Assembly: GCA_003996215.1 (NCBI GenBank)
Contig: QJPP01007253.1
Coordinates: 181,112-245,111, forward strand
From: Jaltomata sinuosa
Lineage: Eukaryota > Streptophyta > Magnoliopsida > Solanales > Solanaceae
Reading direction: 5' to 3'
DNA: 64,000 nt
The notes below the pieces were generated by a model. The model saw only the letters and a program-made list of their open reading frames with translations, did no database searches and was not told where the DNA came from. Below, in pieces: positions 24,038 to 36,268 of this stretch (the first letter of the stretch is position 1; each line of letters begins with the position of its first letter). A program made the translations under genes and the position numbers.

Positions 24038-25190
24038 TAAAATAACTTAAAAAATTATATGCATATAATTGAGTCGATTTTGATCTTGATTTGACTTTTT
24101 TTTCTGTTTAAATCAAATCAAATCTATTATGATCAGATTTTTTTGTTCAATACTAAACCACTTATCAATTATTATTTTTTTGTTTTATTTGATTTGGTGT
24201 GATTTGTGAGTTGTCTTTGTACACCCCTTGAACTATAAAGCTTAAAAGTCTCTAAATATAATATCTATTTTTCGGAGGTTTAACATCCAAGGAACACTGA
24301 TAGATTCAACAATTTACTATCTTCGTATGTTTTTGAAAATTCTTACATAAATGGATCACGAAGAGAGAAAAAAATTTAAAATATAAAATTACACCTTATG
24401 ATTAAATAAGACTACTGCTGGGCCTTCATCAAACAAGCCTGTACTCTTTTCTTGCTTTTTATCTAAGTGGCTTGCCCACACCTTTAACTTAAAAAAAACA
24501 GAAAAACTATATAAAATAGACCCAATTATAAAAATATTTATTTAAAAATGCTTCAACCTTAAATATTTTCAATCACTGCTCTAACGGGTGAAACAATTTA
24601 CCCGCATACTCCACACTTTCCTGTTCCCTTTTTTGGCGTCTCATGCCTCTGTTTCTTTTCATTCTTTCCATTTAATTTTTGTCTTTTTCCTTTGCCTTTT
24701 TTACTTCCTTTTTTTTATATCTTTTTCTTTATTTTAAAGAAAAACAATTAAATTTACATAACTATGTTTAAATTAAATAAAATATAAAAAATTAAATAAT
24801 TAAATTAAAAGAATAAATAATTTAGAAAAACTAAACTTATTAGTTATTTACTAAAATCTAAATTAATAGAAAATTTGTTATTATAATTTTTTTTCTTTTT
24901 ATATTTTTTTCTTTTAAAAAAAATAAAAATATAAACTAATTATTTTTAAATTAATAAAAAAATAACTAGACAACAATAAAAATTAATTATGAAAAATACT
25001 AAAGTCCACTAGCTTATTTATTAAACCTAAATTAATGAAAATATATTTTTATATTTTCTTTTACTTTTGCAAATAGAAAAAAAAAACTTGAATTTAGAAT
25101 ATGACTCTATTGTTTGTAATTAGTTTTACAAAAATTACTCGTAATTTGCTAAAATTAACATATAAATTAAAATATCAAGATTAAGTATAA
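24038..25190. other. AT-rich spacer, no gene recognised
   Basis: The AT-rich part at about 24720-25060 resembles 32600-32900 in wording and precedes a hairpin array in both places. It may belong to the same larger repeat. Confidence 0.4.
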
Positions 25191-25194
25191 ATTT

Positions 25195-26775
25195 TGTGAT
25201 ACCCTGTCAATATATGATATATATATCACGTGGGTATCATAGAGGACTGAGAAATATTGAAGCTGACCTGAATGATATCATGACGGTATATAGATATACT
25301 ATGATGGTATCACGAAGTACTGAGATATGTCTCAATGAAGAACTTAAATATATCGCAATGATACCATGCCAGTATATAGATATACCGTAATAGTATCATG
25401 GATGATTGAGTAATCTCACCGAAGGACTTAGTCCTTCAATGAAAACACTGCGCAGTTACTCTTTGATACCACCAGAATATATTCATATATTGTAATGTAC
25501 TGTGATGGTATCAAAGAGGAAGAAATAATCCTTCAGTGAAAATACTGATCAGTTACTCTTTGATATCATCAGAGTATATTATACTCTGATGGTATCAATG
25601 AGGAAGAAGCAACCTTTCAATGAAGACACTGCTCAACTACCTCTTGATACCATTAGAGTACATTCATATATTATGATGGTATCAAAGAGGAAAAAACAGT
25701 CCTTCAGTGAAAACACTACTCAGTTACTCTTTGATACCATCAGAGTATATTATACTTTGATGGTATCAAGGAGGAAAAAAATAGTCCTTCAGTAAAAACA
25801 CTACTCAGTTTCTCTTTGATACCATCAGAGTGTATCATATTTTGATAGTATCAAGGAGGAAAAAACAGTCTTTCAATGAAGACACTGTTCAATTACTTCT
25901 TGGTACCACCAGAGTATATTCATATACTGTGATGATATCAAAGAGGAAAAGACAGTCCTTCAGTCAAAACACTACTCACTTATTCTTTGATACCATCAGA
26001 GTATATTATACCTTGATATATCAAGGAGGAAGAAATAATCCTTCACTGAAGACACTGCTCAGTTAGTCCTTGATACGACCAGAGTATATTCATATATTGT
26101 GATGATATCAAAGAGGAAAAAATAATCCTTCAGTGAAAACATTGCTCAGTTACTCTTTGATACCATCAGAGTATATTATACTTTAATGGTATCAAGGAGG
26201 AAAAAATAGTCTTTCAATAAAAACACTACTCAGTTTCTCTTTGATACCATTAGAGTATATTATACTTTGATAGTATAGGAGGAGGAAGCAATCCTTCAAT
26301 GAAGACATTGCTCAGTTACTTCTTGATACGACCAGAGTATATTCATATACTGTGATGGTATCAAAGAGAAAAAAATAGTCCTTCAATGAAAATACTGCTC
26401 AATTACTCTTTGATACCATCAGAGTATATTATACTTTGATTGTATCAATGAGGAAGAAGTAATTCTTCAATAAAGACATTGCTCAGTTACTCCTTGATAC
26501 CACCAGAATATATTCATATATGTAATATACTGTGATGGTATCAAAGAGAAAGACGTAGTCCTTCAGTGAAAACACTGCTCAGGTACTCTTTGATACCAGC
26601 AAAATATATTATATTGTGATGATATCAAAGAGAAAGAAGCAGTCTTTTAGTGAAAACACTACTCAATTACTCTTTAATACCATCAGAGTATATTATACTT
26701 TGATGGTATCAAAGAGAAAGAAACAATCTTCAATGAAGATATTATATTGTGATGGTATCATGGAGGACTAAAATA
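25195..26775. repeat. Hairpin-bearing tandem array, units of about 86 bp
   Basis: After three to four diverged units (25195-25440), about 15 units start at 25454, 25551, 25635, 25721, 25806 and so on to 26665. Each holds an inverted repeat: TTGATACCATCAGAGTATA, a short loop, then TATACTTTGATGGTATCAA. Each hairpin is followed by AGGAAGAA, a CCTTCAGTGAA segment and a CACTGCTCAGTTACTC segment. Two hairpin versions occur, a short loop (TATATTATACT) and a longer one with TATATTCATATACT, in an irregular alternation. Open frames across it are repeat by-products. Confidence 0.92.
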
Positions 26776-26789
26776 AACCTCAATTAAAT

Positions 26790-27460
26790 CGGCGGGGAAA
26801 AAAAAAGAATAAAGAAAAAGAGCAAAAAAGTGAATGAAATTAGATTAAGGAGAAAAAATAAGAGAAAAATAAAAGAAAAAAGAAAATTAAAGAAAAAACT
26901 AGAAAAAAGAAATTGAAAAAAAGAAAGAAAATAATGAAAAAAAACAAAATTGAGTATGGAATAAGATTATGGTGAAAGAAATTAAAAAATATATGATTTG
27001 AGGGGAAAAAAATGAATGAAAAAGGAGAAAAAAGATAAATAGAAAAAAAAAAAAGAGAAAAATGAAAAAGAGAAAAAAAATAGAGGAAAAAAAATTAAGA
27101 AATGTTTAACATATAAACGATCTTTTTTATTATATAAATAAAAAGAATAAAGAAAAAAACAATAAAAAATTAATAGAATTAGATTATGGAGAAAAAAAGA
27201 AAAAAAAATAAAAAGAGAATAAGAAATAAATAAATTGAAAAAACAAATAGGAAACAGAAAAAAACACAAAAATAAAAAAATCAAAATTAATTATGGAGAA
27301 AAAAAAATAGAACTTAACATGGTTTGGGAATAAAATAAATGAGAAAATAGAAAGAACAAAAAATGTAGAAAAGAAAGAAAAAAAGAAAAGGAAAAACAAA
27401 AAAAATGTTAAATCTTTTCCAAATTAAATAAAAAGACAAAGTAGAAAAGATAACAAAAAA
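26790..27460. repeat. Purine-rich (A/G) low-complexity tract
   Basis: One strand is almost entirely A and G with few pyrimidines over some 650 bp. AATGAAATTAGATTA followed by GGAGAAAAAA recurs at 26833, 27173 and, outside the tract, at 33603. The opposite strand gives Phe/Ser/Leu-rich open frames that are composition artefacts. Confidence 0.8.
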
Positions 27461-27699
27461 GGTGGATGCTGACGTTATGGTGATGTCAGCTCGAATTTTT
27501 TATTTTTAAAAAAATGTCATTTTAAAGTATATAAAGGGGACATGAATGTAATAGTGTATTTAAGGGTAAATAGTTTTTTTTTTTTGGGATACAAGTGTTC
27601 TTTTCCCTAAAAAAAATGATTAAATAAGACTCTTAATTACTGTTTTAATAGAAACTTTCAAGTAACTATCTAACATAACAATAATTTTTAAATATAGTA
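27461..27699. other. AT-rich spacer with GCTGACGT near-palindrome
   Basis: GCTGACGT, TATGGT and GATGTCAGC form a short near-palindrome at about 27468-27490. It could be part of a transposon end, but no partner end was found. Confidence 0.35.
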
Positions 27700-28510
27700 A
27701 TTTAGAAAATAAACCCTGATTTTAAGCTTCAATTTTAATAGGTGTAATCTCTTCATTATTTTTACTTTCTCTCCCTGCTCGGTCTCCCCCTTTCTTTGTT
27801 TCTCACCTTTATGCTCTAAAGCAGAAGACAAACTGACTAATCCGGAATCGTTGGTCACCAGACGCTCGCTAATGAGTACCACGTCTTCCCAGTGAAGTAG
27901 ATCCGTCTTCATGGGGCCTCAACGATCCCGATGGCGATGTCCAAAGCGTGACGGAAGGCCCAGGATCTCTAACTGCGCGAATCGAATCAAAGCGTTCTCC
28001 ACTGAGCTGGGCGCCGGGGCCCTGGATGCGCTAGCGATTGGCACATAGGGGAATGGTTGCCCGGGTTTCTCGGCCTGGTATCCTGCACCTCGCGTTCATG
28101 ATATCTACATTCAACTGTGCCCCGGAGACACGGTCGAAGCACACTGATGTCAAGAAGCCGAGAACAGTCTTTCAGCCAGTCCGTAAATTTTTTGAATAAT
28201 AGCAGCCGGTTGTAGAGCAAAAACCCGGAGCTTGACTTTAACTGGAAGAGTAGAGCATAAAGCGCCTACTTGACGAGCAGGAGCAGCGAATAAAGACAGA
28301 CTTCCACACGGGAGGAAGTTGTTCTCTTTATGAGAAAAGCAGATACAAATTAAGAAAGAACCAACGTTCCAAATCAAAAGAAGATTCCGCTCCTAATCCA
28401 ATTAGATATCCACTAGCTTAGGAGAATTCTTCTTCCAAGTCAAGTGACTCCTACCCTCTCTGGCTCACTGACTAGCTAGCTTGCCTAGAGCCCTGATCTG
28501 ATGGAAACAC
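27700..28510. other. GC-richer island of possible organellar origin
   Basis: For about 700 bp the base composition changes abruptly to near 50% GC, with stretches such as GGGCGCCGGGGCCCTGGATG. Both edges return sharply to AT-rich DNA. Minus-strand open frames (27688-27912, 27987-28220, 28150-28377) exist but I recognise no protein in them. The style resembles plant mitochondrial intergenic or intronic DNA, so a nuclear mitochondrial insertion is my leading guess; a decayed gene is the alternative. Confidence 0.45.
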
Positions 28511-30160
28511 TTTTTATGCTGGCTTCTTGTATTCATGAAATAAAATTCAAATCAATAATAAAATAATTTTGATTCCTTGTATTTCAAATCCAAAAATCAA
28601 ATATGAAATGGATTTCAAATATCTTTACTTTAAATTCTTTTACCGACAACTTCAAATCAATGTTAAGAGTCCAACAAAATAACTCAATTTTCTAAACACA
28701 TCTTCCTTTTTTTTTCTAATTTTTTAATTTTATAGACATGGTGATTATTGTTGTTCCCAGTGGTGGTCATGGTGGTGGTCTGTGGGCGAAATGAGTGTAT
28801 ATCATGTGCATGTCACGTGTATATTATTATATGTCATGTGTATGTCACTTGTACATGACATACAAGTTACAAACATACGGCATACAAGTGATATACATTG
28901 TCTATATGTATATCACTATATATGTTAAGTGGATATACTATGTATATAATGATATACATATAATATACATATGATATACAAGTGGCATGCATGAGACTGT
29001 TCTTCTCCAACCTCTAAGTTTAATGTGAAATTCAATTCAAAACCCTATTAAATCAACAATAATTCAGTCCAAAGTTGAGATATAGGCTTCTCAAGATATT
29101 CTCAAACTTTAAAACAACATCCAATCAACAATGATTTCAATTTTGCATACCCAAATATCAGCTTCGAAGCTTCAAGTCATCATCAATGGTGGTTGATATA
29201 TTCTTAACGTGTTAATCACCAAAACAGTAGTCAATCACAAGTTTTAATTGTATTCAATGATTTTCAGTCATTATTATCACAAATAAATCTAGTTATCAAA
29301 AAGAAAATTCAACTACGTCAACATTGTTGTCATATTGTATCAATCATACCGGATTTTAATCCTTTAAAAGACTTTAATAACATATTTAATTTGTGAAATA
29401 AACAAGAAAATCATGAAGAGGATGATTGCTTGGCATTAATCACGAGAATATACATTTTATTTGTGATTGGGCTATTTGATTTTATCGTGAATTGTATATC
29501 CAGTCCTTTTTATTATGTTGTATAGATTTTTATTGTGGTTATGTTGCTATTTCTTAAAAATTAAATTTTATTATTATTTTACGTAATTACTGACATATTT
29601 TCGTATATCTACAAAGTTTCTCCTATTTAAAACGTGCCCATGTTGAATTTAAGTAAAGAGATATTTCTTCTAGATAAATATTACTTAAAGAGCCAAACAT
29701 CCCTATCATATTTGCTAACTCTCCCATTATTTCATTTTAATTACTTAATATATCACCATGTTAACAAAAATTCATCGAATACATCTCCAAACCCCATCGG
29801 ATACATCCCCAAAAATTCAGCCCTCGGATACATGTTGTAAACTCTCAGATGCATGCGGATACATGTTGTAACCCCTCAAATACATGCGAACACATGCTGT
29901 AATCCCTCATATACATGCGGATGCGATGAATCTGAGACTAAAACCATGTATCCGAACAACGAATACATGCGACTGAACTCGGATACATGCGAATATATTT
30001 TAAGTTACTTATGTATCTAGATGTGTTATGCGATGTATCCGAGATAAAATTATATATCTAGATGTCTTATGCGATGTATCCGAGATAAAATTATATATCT
30101 AGATGCCTTAAGTAATGTATACGAGTGGTATATTGAAAGTAGTAGAAAAAAAAGTAATTA
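28511..30160. other. Spacer with ATACA/GATACATG low-complexity blocks
   Basis: No gene is recognised. A block at about 28795-28985 is built from TATATGTCATGTGTATGTCA-like words and their complements (GACATACAAGT). A second block at about 29775-30130 repeats CGGATACATG and GATGTATCCGAGA, including two near-identical copies of GATGTCTTATGCGATGTATC-type sequence at about 30018 and 30061. Related GATACAT words return at 38390-38510 and 39420-39640. Confidence 0.6.
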
Positions 30161-30479
30161 GCTCCTAAAGATATGTGTTTTATGCAAGTTACCCAAACTT
30201 TTAATGGAAAAGGAAATGGGCTGACCCTTTTTAAAATTAATGGCCCATGTTTGGGCCATTGGACATTACATGACCAGTCGGTCAAATAAATTCCACATAA
30301 TGGCCATTCATGCCCTTTATTTAGTCCGATCCATTTAGCTTAATGCAGCTTTTATTGACTTTTTTCTTCTCTCTCTCTTTTTTTTGGCTGGTTGCTTTTG
30401 CTTTTTTCAATTGTTGTTTTTGTTTTTTTATTTTATTTTTGCTGGTTTTTTTATTTCTTTTTTTTGTTTCTATTTTTTA

Positions 30480-31082
30480 TTTTATTTTTTATTATATAAA
30501 GTGTATAATAAATGTATTAGTATATAATATCTTATTTTCTTGATAAGTTTTAATTAAGTTATACTTATACAAATTTGTAGGTTACGTATCATACAAGGTC
30601 CAGAACTTTCACACCCTCTATTTTTTTGAGTTGACTGTATAAAAAAATTATTTATTTTATTTCTTATGATGTGTATAGAAACTGTATAATTATTGTACCG
30701 AATATGTATCTGTATAATATTTCTGTAAAAACTGTATATGATATGTATAGAAACTGTATAATTATTGTATCGAATATGTATTTATATAATATTTCTATAG
30801 AAACTGTATAAGATGTGTATAGAAATTGTATAATTATTGTATAGAATATGTATTTGTATAAAAATTGTATAATTATTGTATAGAATATGTATCTAAATAA
30901 TTATTGCAGCTAAAGGTTATGTAGGATGTGTATAGAAACTGTATAATTATTATATAAAATGTGTAAATATATAAACGATGTGTATAAAAATTATATCATT
31001 ATTGTATAGAATATGTATATGTATAGGATGTGTATAGAAACTATATTATTATTATATAAAAATATGTATGTATCACGATTGT

Positions 31083-31135
<53 letters not shown>

Positions 31136-31480
31136 TGAGTATATATTGATTATACATTTATTACACACAAATCTCTTTAAAAAATAGGAGTGAAAGATCA
31201 TTATTAAAAAAAAAGAGCAGTAAATAAAGGAGTAGAGTTTTTTTTTCTTTTAAAAAAAGTGCACAAAAAATAAAAGTAGAAAAAATAAGGGAGGGGAGCA
31301 AAAAATTTGACCAGCATTTTTTTTTAAATAGAGCATCAAAAATAAAATTAGAAAAAATAAGGGAGGGGAGCAACAATCCGTCACTAACGAAAAAGGTCAA
31401 AAAGGCCAAAATATGAGAAATCAAATTCGTTGGCCATTTGATTGGCAATTTTTTGCGCTGAATGGCCATATTTGTCCTTA
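30480..31480. repeat. Dispersed AT-rich repeat with TGTATAGAAACTGTATAATT units
   Basis: From about 30640 to 31070 the words GTGTATAGAAACTGTATAAT and TATTGTATAGAATATGTAT recur about eight times with variable spacing. A (TA)n run (31084-31132) follows, and then TACATTGAGTATATATTGAT. The section 31140-31460 with A-rich sequence and GGCCATTTGATTGGCA matches 7230-7570, so this is a second, longer copy of that element. No coding sense. Confidence 0.6.
31084..31132. repeat. (TA)n microsatellite
   Basis: A perfect TA run of about 48 bp. Confidence 0.95.
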
Positions 31481-32929
31481 TCCCAACTTTTAACTAGAGT
31501 ACAAATTGAGCCCATAGTTAAGCGTAACTATTTAAGATGGATATTTCAAGGAGGCATTTTCAACTGACATAATTATATGGGATAATTTAAAAATATATAA
31601 TTAACTAGCTTAAATTGTAAAAATATAGCTCAAAACTTATATTAAAAATCTTAAACCTAAAATACAATGCAGTAAGCAATAATATACATACGGTATACAA
31701 AAATATACAAAATTTTCATATTTTGTTTTTACAAAAATATTTAAAACTTGATATACAATATTATACACCTAATATATAATATTATAAAAAATTATAAAAG
31801 GTATTTATATATTCATATACAATAATATACAATTTTACACACTATTATACAAAATTTCATCAAACTTTATTGGTTGATTTCTCTCAAACGACAGGATGAA
31901 ATCTTCTGAAAATGTGTAGAGGGGTAGATCTAGTGATGGCCTATCATTTTCAATAGGCGATACATCATAAATCACAATAAAATTTAATTGAAAAATATTT
32001 AAAACTTGCTGACAATTTGCTCTTGAAATTTTGCTACAGTAATCGCGTTCGTAATTTATGATTTTTAAAATTGTAGATAAAATTTTGAAATGATTCTGGT
32101 TGTGTTAGATTAAGTCTCATCAAAATCTAGCATTTAGCTCTGAGTTTGAATTTTTTGGAGGTCGGGAGGAGGCTATGACACCATGGCAGCCCTTTAGGGC
32201 CCTTAAACTCCTTCTTTAGTCCAACTTAGGCAAGCATAGCAAATTTTGGATCAATTATTTAAAATAATTTTATAGGCTATACTAGAATGTAATTATCTCT
32301 AATTAAAATAAAAAAGTATACTAAATAAATTAAAAATAAAATATTTACACCTAAATGCCCCTTTTCATATTAAATCTAAAACTCGAGTACCCCAATTTTT
32401 CTTTCCTTAAATTGTGCTCTTTTTTAATTCATTTATAAAATTATGGCGCTTTTTTTTTTTGGTCAAATATTACAGCTTGACCAAGTCATTGTGGAACCTT
32501 TTTTTTTCTTTTAATTTGACTAATATTTCAACTTTTATATGAAACAAGTAATTACTGTTAGGAGATGTTCATGAATTAATTTTGCTAATAGCTAATTTCA
32601 ATATTAGTTAACTATTTTTAAATTAACAATTAAAAAAATTAAATAATTAGACTATAATAAATAATTAATAAAAATATTAAATCACTAGTTTATTTATTAA
32701 AATCTAAATTAATAAAAAAATATTTTTATAAAAAATTTATTTTCTATTGTTATCTCCTTTACTATTTTTTTTTGTTTTTTAATTTTTTGGTTAGATTATC
32801 TTTTTCTTATTCATCTCTTTTTAAAAATAAAATAAAATATAAAGATAAAGATATTATCTAACTATGTTTAGATTAATAAAAATATAAGAGACATTATAAA
32901 TAAATCACAACAATAAATAATTAAGAATG
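31481..32929. other. AT-rich spacer, no gene recognised
   Basis: Contains TATACAA-rich sequence at 31680-31860 and a short less AT-rich patch around 32155-32220 with no recognisable product. Confidence 0.4.
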
Positions 32930-33575
32930 ACTGAGGAGTGTTTCATTGAAGGATTGGAGTAGTCTTCTATGATATTATCACAGTATATTTATATATTGTA
33001 ATGATATCATAAAGGACTGAGGAGTGTCTCATTGAAGGACTGAAGCAGTCCTCCATGATACCATGTCAGTATATAGATATATTGTGATAATATCATTGAG
33101 GATTGAAGCAAACCTCAATGATACCATGAAAGTATATATATGGATATAATGTGATGGTATCATGAAGGATTGAGGAGTGTCTCATTGAAGGATGATATCA
33201 TGCCAGTATATAGATATATTGCGGTGGTATACTAAGGAGTGTCTCACTGAAGGACTGAAGCAGTCCTTAATTTATGATACCATGATAATATATCGATATG
33301 TTGTGATGGTATCATGAAGGATTGAAGAGTGTCTCATTGAAGGATGAAACCATGTCAATATATAGATATATTATGACGGTATACTGAAGAATGTCTCATT
33401 GAAAGATTGAAGTAGTCCTCCATGATACTATGTTAGTATATAGATATACTGTGATGGTATACTGAAGAGTGTCTCATTGAAGGACTGAAGCAATTCTCCA
33501 TACTATTCCAGTATATAAATATATTGTGATGATATCATGGAGGACGAGAGAGTGTCAGACTGAAGGACTGAAGCA
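32930..33575. repeat. Second hairpin-bearing tandem array
   Basis: About seven units of roughly 85-105 bp carry the inverted repeat ATGATACCATGTCAGTATAT followed by ATATATTGTGATGGTATCAT. The spacers are GAGGAGTGTCTCATTGAAGG and ACTGAAGCAGTCCTC-type. These units match the first, diverged part of the array at 25195-25440. A purine-rich tract (33590-33860) follows, as at 26790. Confidence 0.9.
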
Positions 33576-33589
33576 TACCTCAATGGAAA

Positions 33590-33870
33590 AGAGAAAAAAA
33601 GTGAATGAAATTAGATTATAGAGAAAAATAAAATAAAAAGAGAATTAAATGAAATTAGAAAAACATAAAATGAAAAAAACATAAAAATAAAAATAAAAAA
33701 AAGGAGTCAAAATTAAGTATAAAATTAGATTATGGTGAAAAAATAAAGAATAATATGATTTGAGAAAAAAAGTGAATGAAAAAAGAGGGAAAAAAAATAA
33801 AGAATAAAGAAATAAACGAAAAAAAAAAGGAGAAAGAAAGAAAAAAAAAAAAGGAGTAAATATTTTTTTT
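33590..33870. repeat. Purine-rich tract after the second hairpin array
   Basis: AATGAAATTAGATTATAG followed by A/G-rich sequence repeats the arrangement seen after the first array, supporting duplication of the whole array-plus-tract unit. Confidence 0.75.
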
Positions 33871-34239
33871 TTAAAAATGAACAAAATAATTGATTTTTTT
33901 TCTTAATTATTTTTTGTGTATTCCTTCAAAAAAAGAGTTTAGTCCTATATGATATAAGGATATTTTCTGTAATTAATTAAAGGGATATTTTTTATAAGAG
34001 AATATTTAGCTGTAAATAAATTTTTTTCTATTGGATAACTATGTACTTTTCTCTAATTAAAAAGGCTAAGTGCCTGAGCTGATACCATACAGTTAGAAGA
34101 AAAAAGATTCATTTTGTTCTACTTAGATAATTTCTGTGAATGACCCAATATGCAATTGATAGAAATAAAATCCAGAATGATAGAAAATAGTTTAGTGTGC
34201 TTGTTAATTAGTTTTTGAGAAAATGATTAGGGCTTTGAT
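33871..34239. other. AT-rich spacer, no gene recognised
   Basis: No repeat ends, RNA gene or coding sense seen. Confidence 0.4.
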
Positions 34240-34246
34240 TTATTTT

Positions 34247-34312
34247 CCTAGTGTTTGACGTATTGAAGATGTATTTATATTTATGTATCTGTCAATAGAC
34301 AAGTGGAAAGCT

Positions 34313-34350
<38 letters not shown>

Positions 34351-34472
34351 AACATGTTGAAGATGTATTTATGTATTTATGTAACTGTCAATAGATAAGT
34401 GGGAAGCTTTGAATATCTATCTATCTATCTATCTATATCTATATCTATCTATCTATATCTATATCTATATCT
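34247..34472. repeat. Tandem duplication of about 100 bp containing microsatellites
   Basis: A unit with TTGAAGATGTATTTAT and CTGTCAATAGA.AAGTGG.AAGCTTTGAATAT occurs twice. The first copy ends in (TA)n at about 34316-34349. The second ends in (TCTA)n/(TATC)n at 34415-34469. The second microsatellite adjoins the Helitron 5' end. Confidence 0.8.
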
Positions 34473-34500
34473 TCTATACTATATTAAAAGTGTGAAGCAC

Positions 34501-35384
34501 CTTATAATGTGATTTGAACTTTTTGCCCTTCATTAAAAGTCTCTTCTTTAGACAAAATCGTCTTTTTACTATTTTTCTTATATTTGATAATTTGAAAATA
34601 ATTAAATAACTTATTAAGCAAAAAAAAAAAAAAGATAAAAGAAAAGAAGAAAAGTAACGTGTGAAAAAAGGAAAAAATTTAAATCAGGTACGAAAAAAAT
34701 AAAAAAAACCATTATTATAGAAACAAAATTTTAGTAGAATTGTTATTCATAGAGTCCAAGATCTACTAATTATTGCACAAACAAATTTTACCTTATAGAA
34801 AATAATATATAACACTTTTAAATCAATTAAAATTTTACCTTATATATCTTATAATGTGATTTAAACTTGACTTTTTCAAATAAAAAAGTCGGTTGTTTCC
34901 CAAAAGGAAAAAGGTTCGCAGTTTTTTAACTTATTTGGTAAAAGGTAATTCTATTCTTTTTTATTTCAAACTAGAATTTTATTACAAGTCTATTTCTTAG
35001 CAATTGTATCACAATAAAAACATACTGCCTCTTCAATTTTGATATCATTATAGTTTTGTTGAACTTAATATATGCTCATAAACTTTTGTTCTTCTTTTTC
35101 TCTTTCACGCTTTTAATTTTGGTATTTGTCTAATTTTGCGTCTTTTCTCTTTTTATATGTTTTTGAGTTGTGAATTTTTAGGTTTAGAAAAGTTTTATTT
35201 ATTGGAAGCCAACTCCTCAAAGTATACTCCATTGGTAAGTTATATAACTTTCACGCTTTTATGTTTTCTTTAATCCATTCGGTTACTATTTGCTTAGTAT
35301 TTATTAGTTATTTATTTTTTATAAGTCTTTGGTAGAGAACGTTTTTTTCCTTATTGGCGTTATTTAACGTGAATTTGAATTAGT
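34501..35384 (+). repeat. 884-bp tandem duplication, copy 1
   Basis: Starts CTTATAATGTGATTTGAAC and ends GAATTTGAATTAGT. It differs from copy 2 at only a handful of positions, seen around 34637, 34885, 35162, 35203, 35213 and 35265. It holds no recognisable gene. Confidence 0.95.
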
Positions 35385-36268
35385 CTTATAATGTGATTTG
35401 AACTTTTTGCCCTTCATTAAAAGTCTCTTCTTTAGACAAAATCGTCTTTTTACTATTTTTCTTATATTTGATAATTTGAAAATAATTAAATAACTTATTA
35501 AGCAAAAAAAAAAAAAGAAAAAAGAAAAGAAGAAAAGTAACGTGTGAAAAAAGGAAAAAATTTAAATCAGGTACGAAAAAAATAAAAAAAACCATTATTA
35601 TAGAAACAAAATTTTAGTAGAATTGTTATTCATAGAGTCCAAGATCTACTAATTATTGCACAAACAAATTTTACCTTATAGAAAATAATATATAACACTT
35701 TTAAATCAATTAAAATTTTACCTTATATATCTTATAATGTGATTTAAACTTGACTTTTTCAAATACAAAAGTCGGTTGTTTCCCAAAAGGAAAAAGGTTC
35801 GCAGTTTTTTAACTTATTTGGTAAAAGGTAATTCTATTCTTTTTTATTTCAAACTAGAATTTTATTACAAGTCTATTTCTTAGCAATTGTATCACAATAA
35901 AAACATACTGCCTCTTCAATTTTGATATCATTATAGTTTTGTTGAACTTAATATATGCTCATAAACTTTTGTTCTTCTTTTTCTCTTTCACGCTTTTAAT
36001 TTTGGTATTTGTCTAATTTTGCGTCTTTTCTCTTTTTATATGGTTTTGAGTTGTGAATTTTTAGGTTTAGAAAAGTTTTATTTGTTGGAAGCCAACTCTT
36101 CAAAGTATACTCCATTGGTAAGTTATATAACTTTCACGCTTTTATGTTTTCCTTAATCCATTCGGTTACTATTTGCTTAGTATTTATTAGTTATTTATTT
36201 TTTATAAGTCTTTGGTAGAGAACGCTTTTTTCCTTATTGGCGTTATTTAACGTGAATTTGAATTAGTC
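35385..36268 (+). repeat. 884-bp tandem duplication, copy 2
   Basis: Immediate head-to-tail copy of 34501-35384, about 99% the same by eye. After its end the unique Helitron sequence resumes with GGATTGTAGTG. The low divergence implies a recent event. Confidence 0.95.

Noticed and set aside
25589..26066. Small proteins with repeated MVSRRKKQSF-type sequence
   Set aside because: These frames simply translate the hairpin satellite and are broken by its unit-length changes.
25195..26775. CRISPR-like array
   Set aside because: Repeats and spacers are both conserved between units, there are no unique spacers or cas genes, and the setting is a plant nuclear genome; it is a tandem satellite.
26982..27399. 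Phe-rich membrane-like proteins on the minus strand
   Set aside because: They arise from translating the complement of an A/G-only tract; no start context, splice sites or conserved motifs.
27688..28377. Protein-coding gene in the GC-rich island
   Set aside because: Three overlapping minus-strand frames are each under 80 codons, have no recognisable motif and are separated by stops without plausible splice sites.
30239..30260. Short perfect palindrome around TGGGCC as a promoter element
   Set aside because: The arms are only 9 bp and no gene begins nearby, so a regulatory role cannot be supported.
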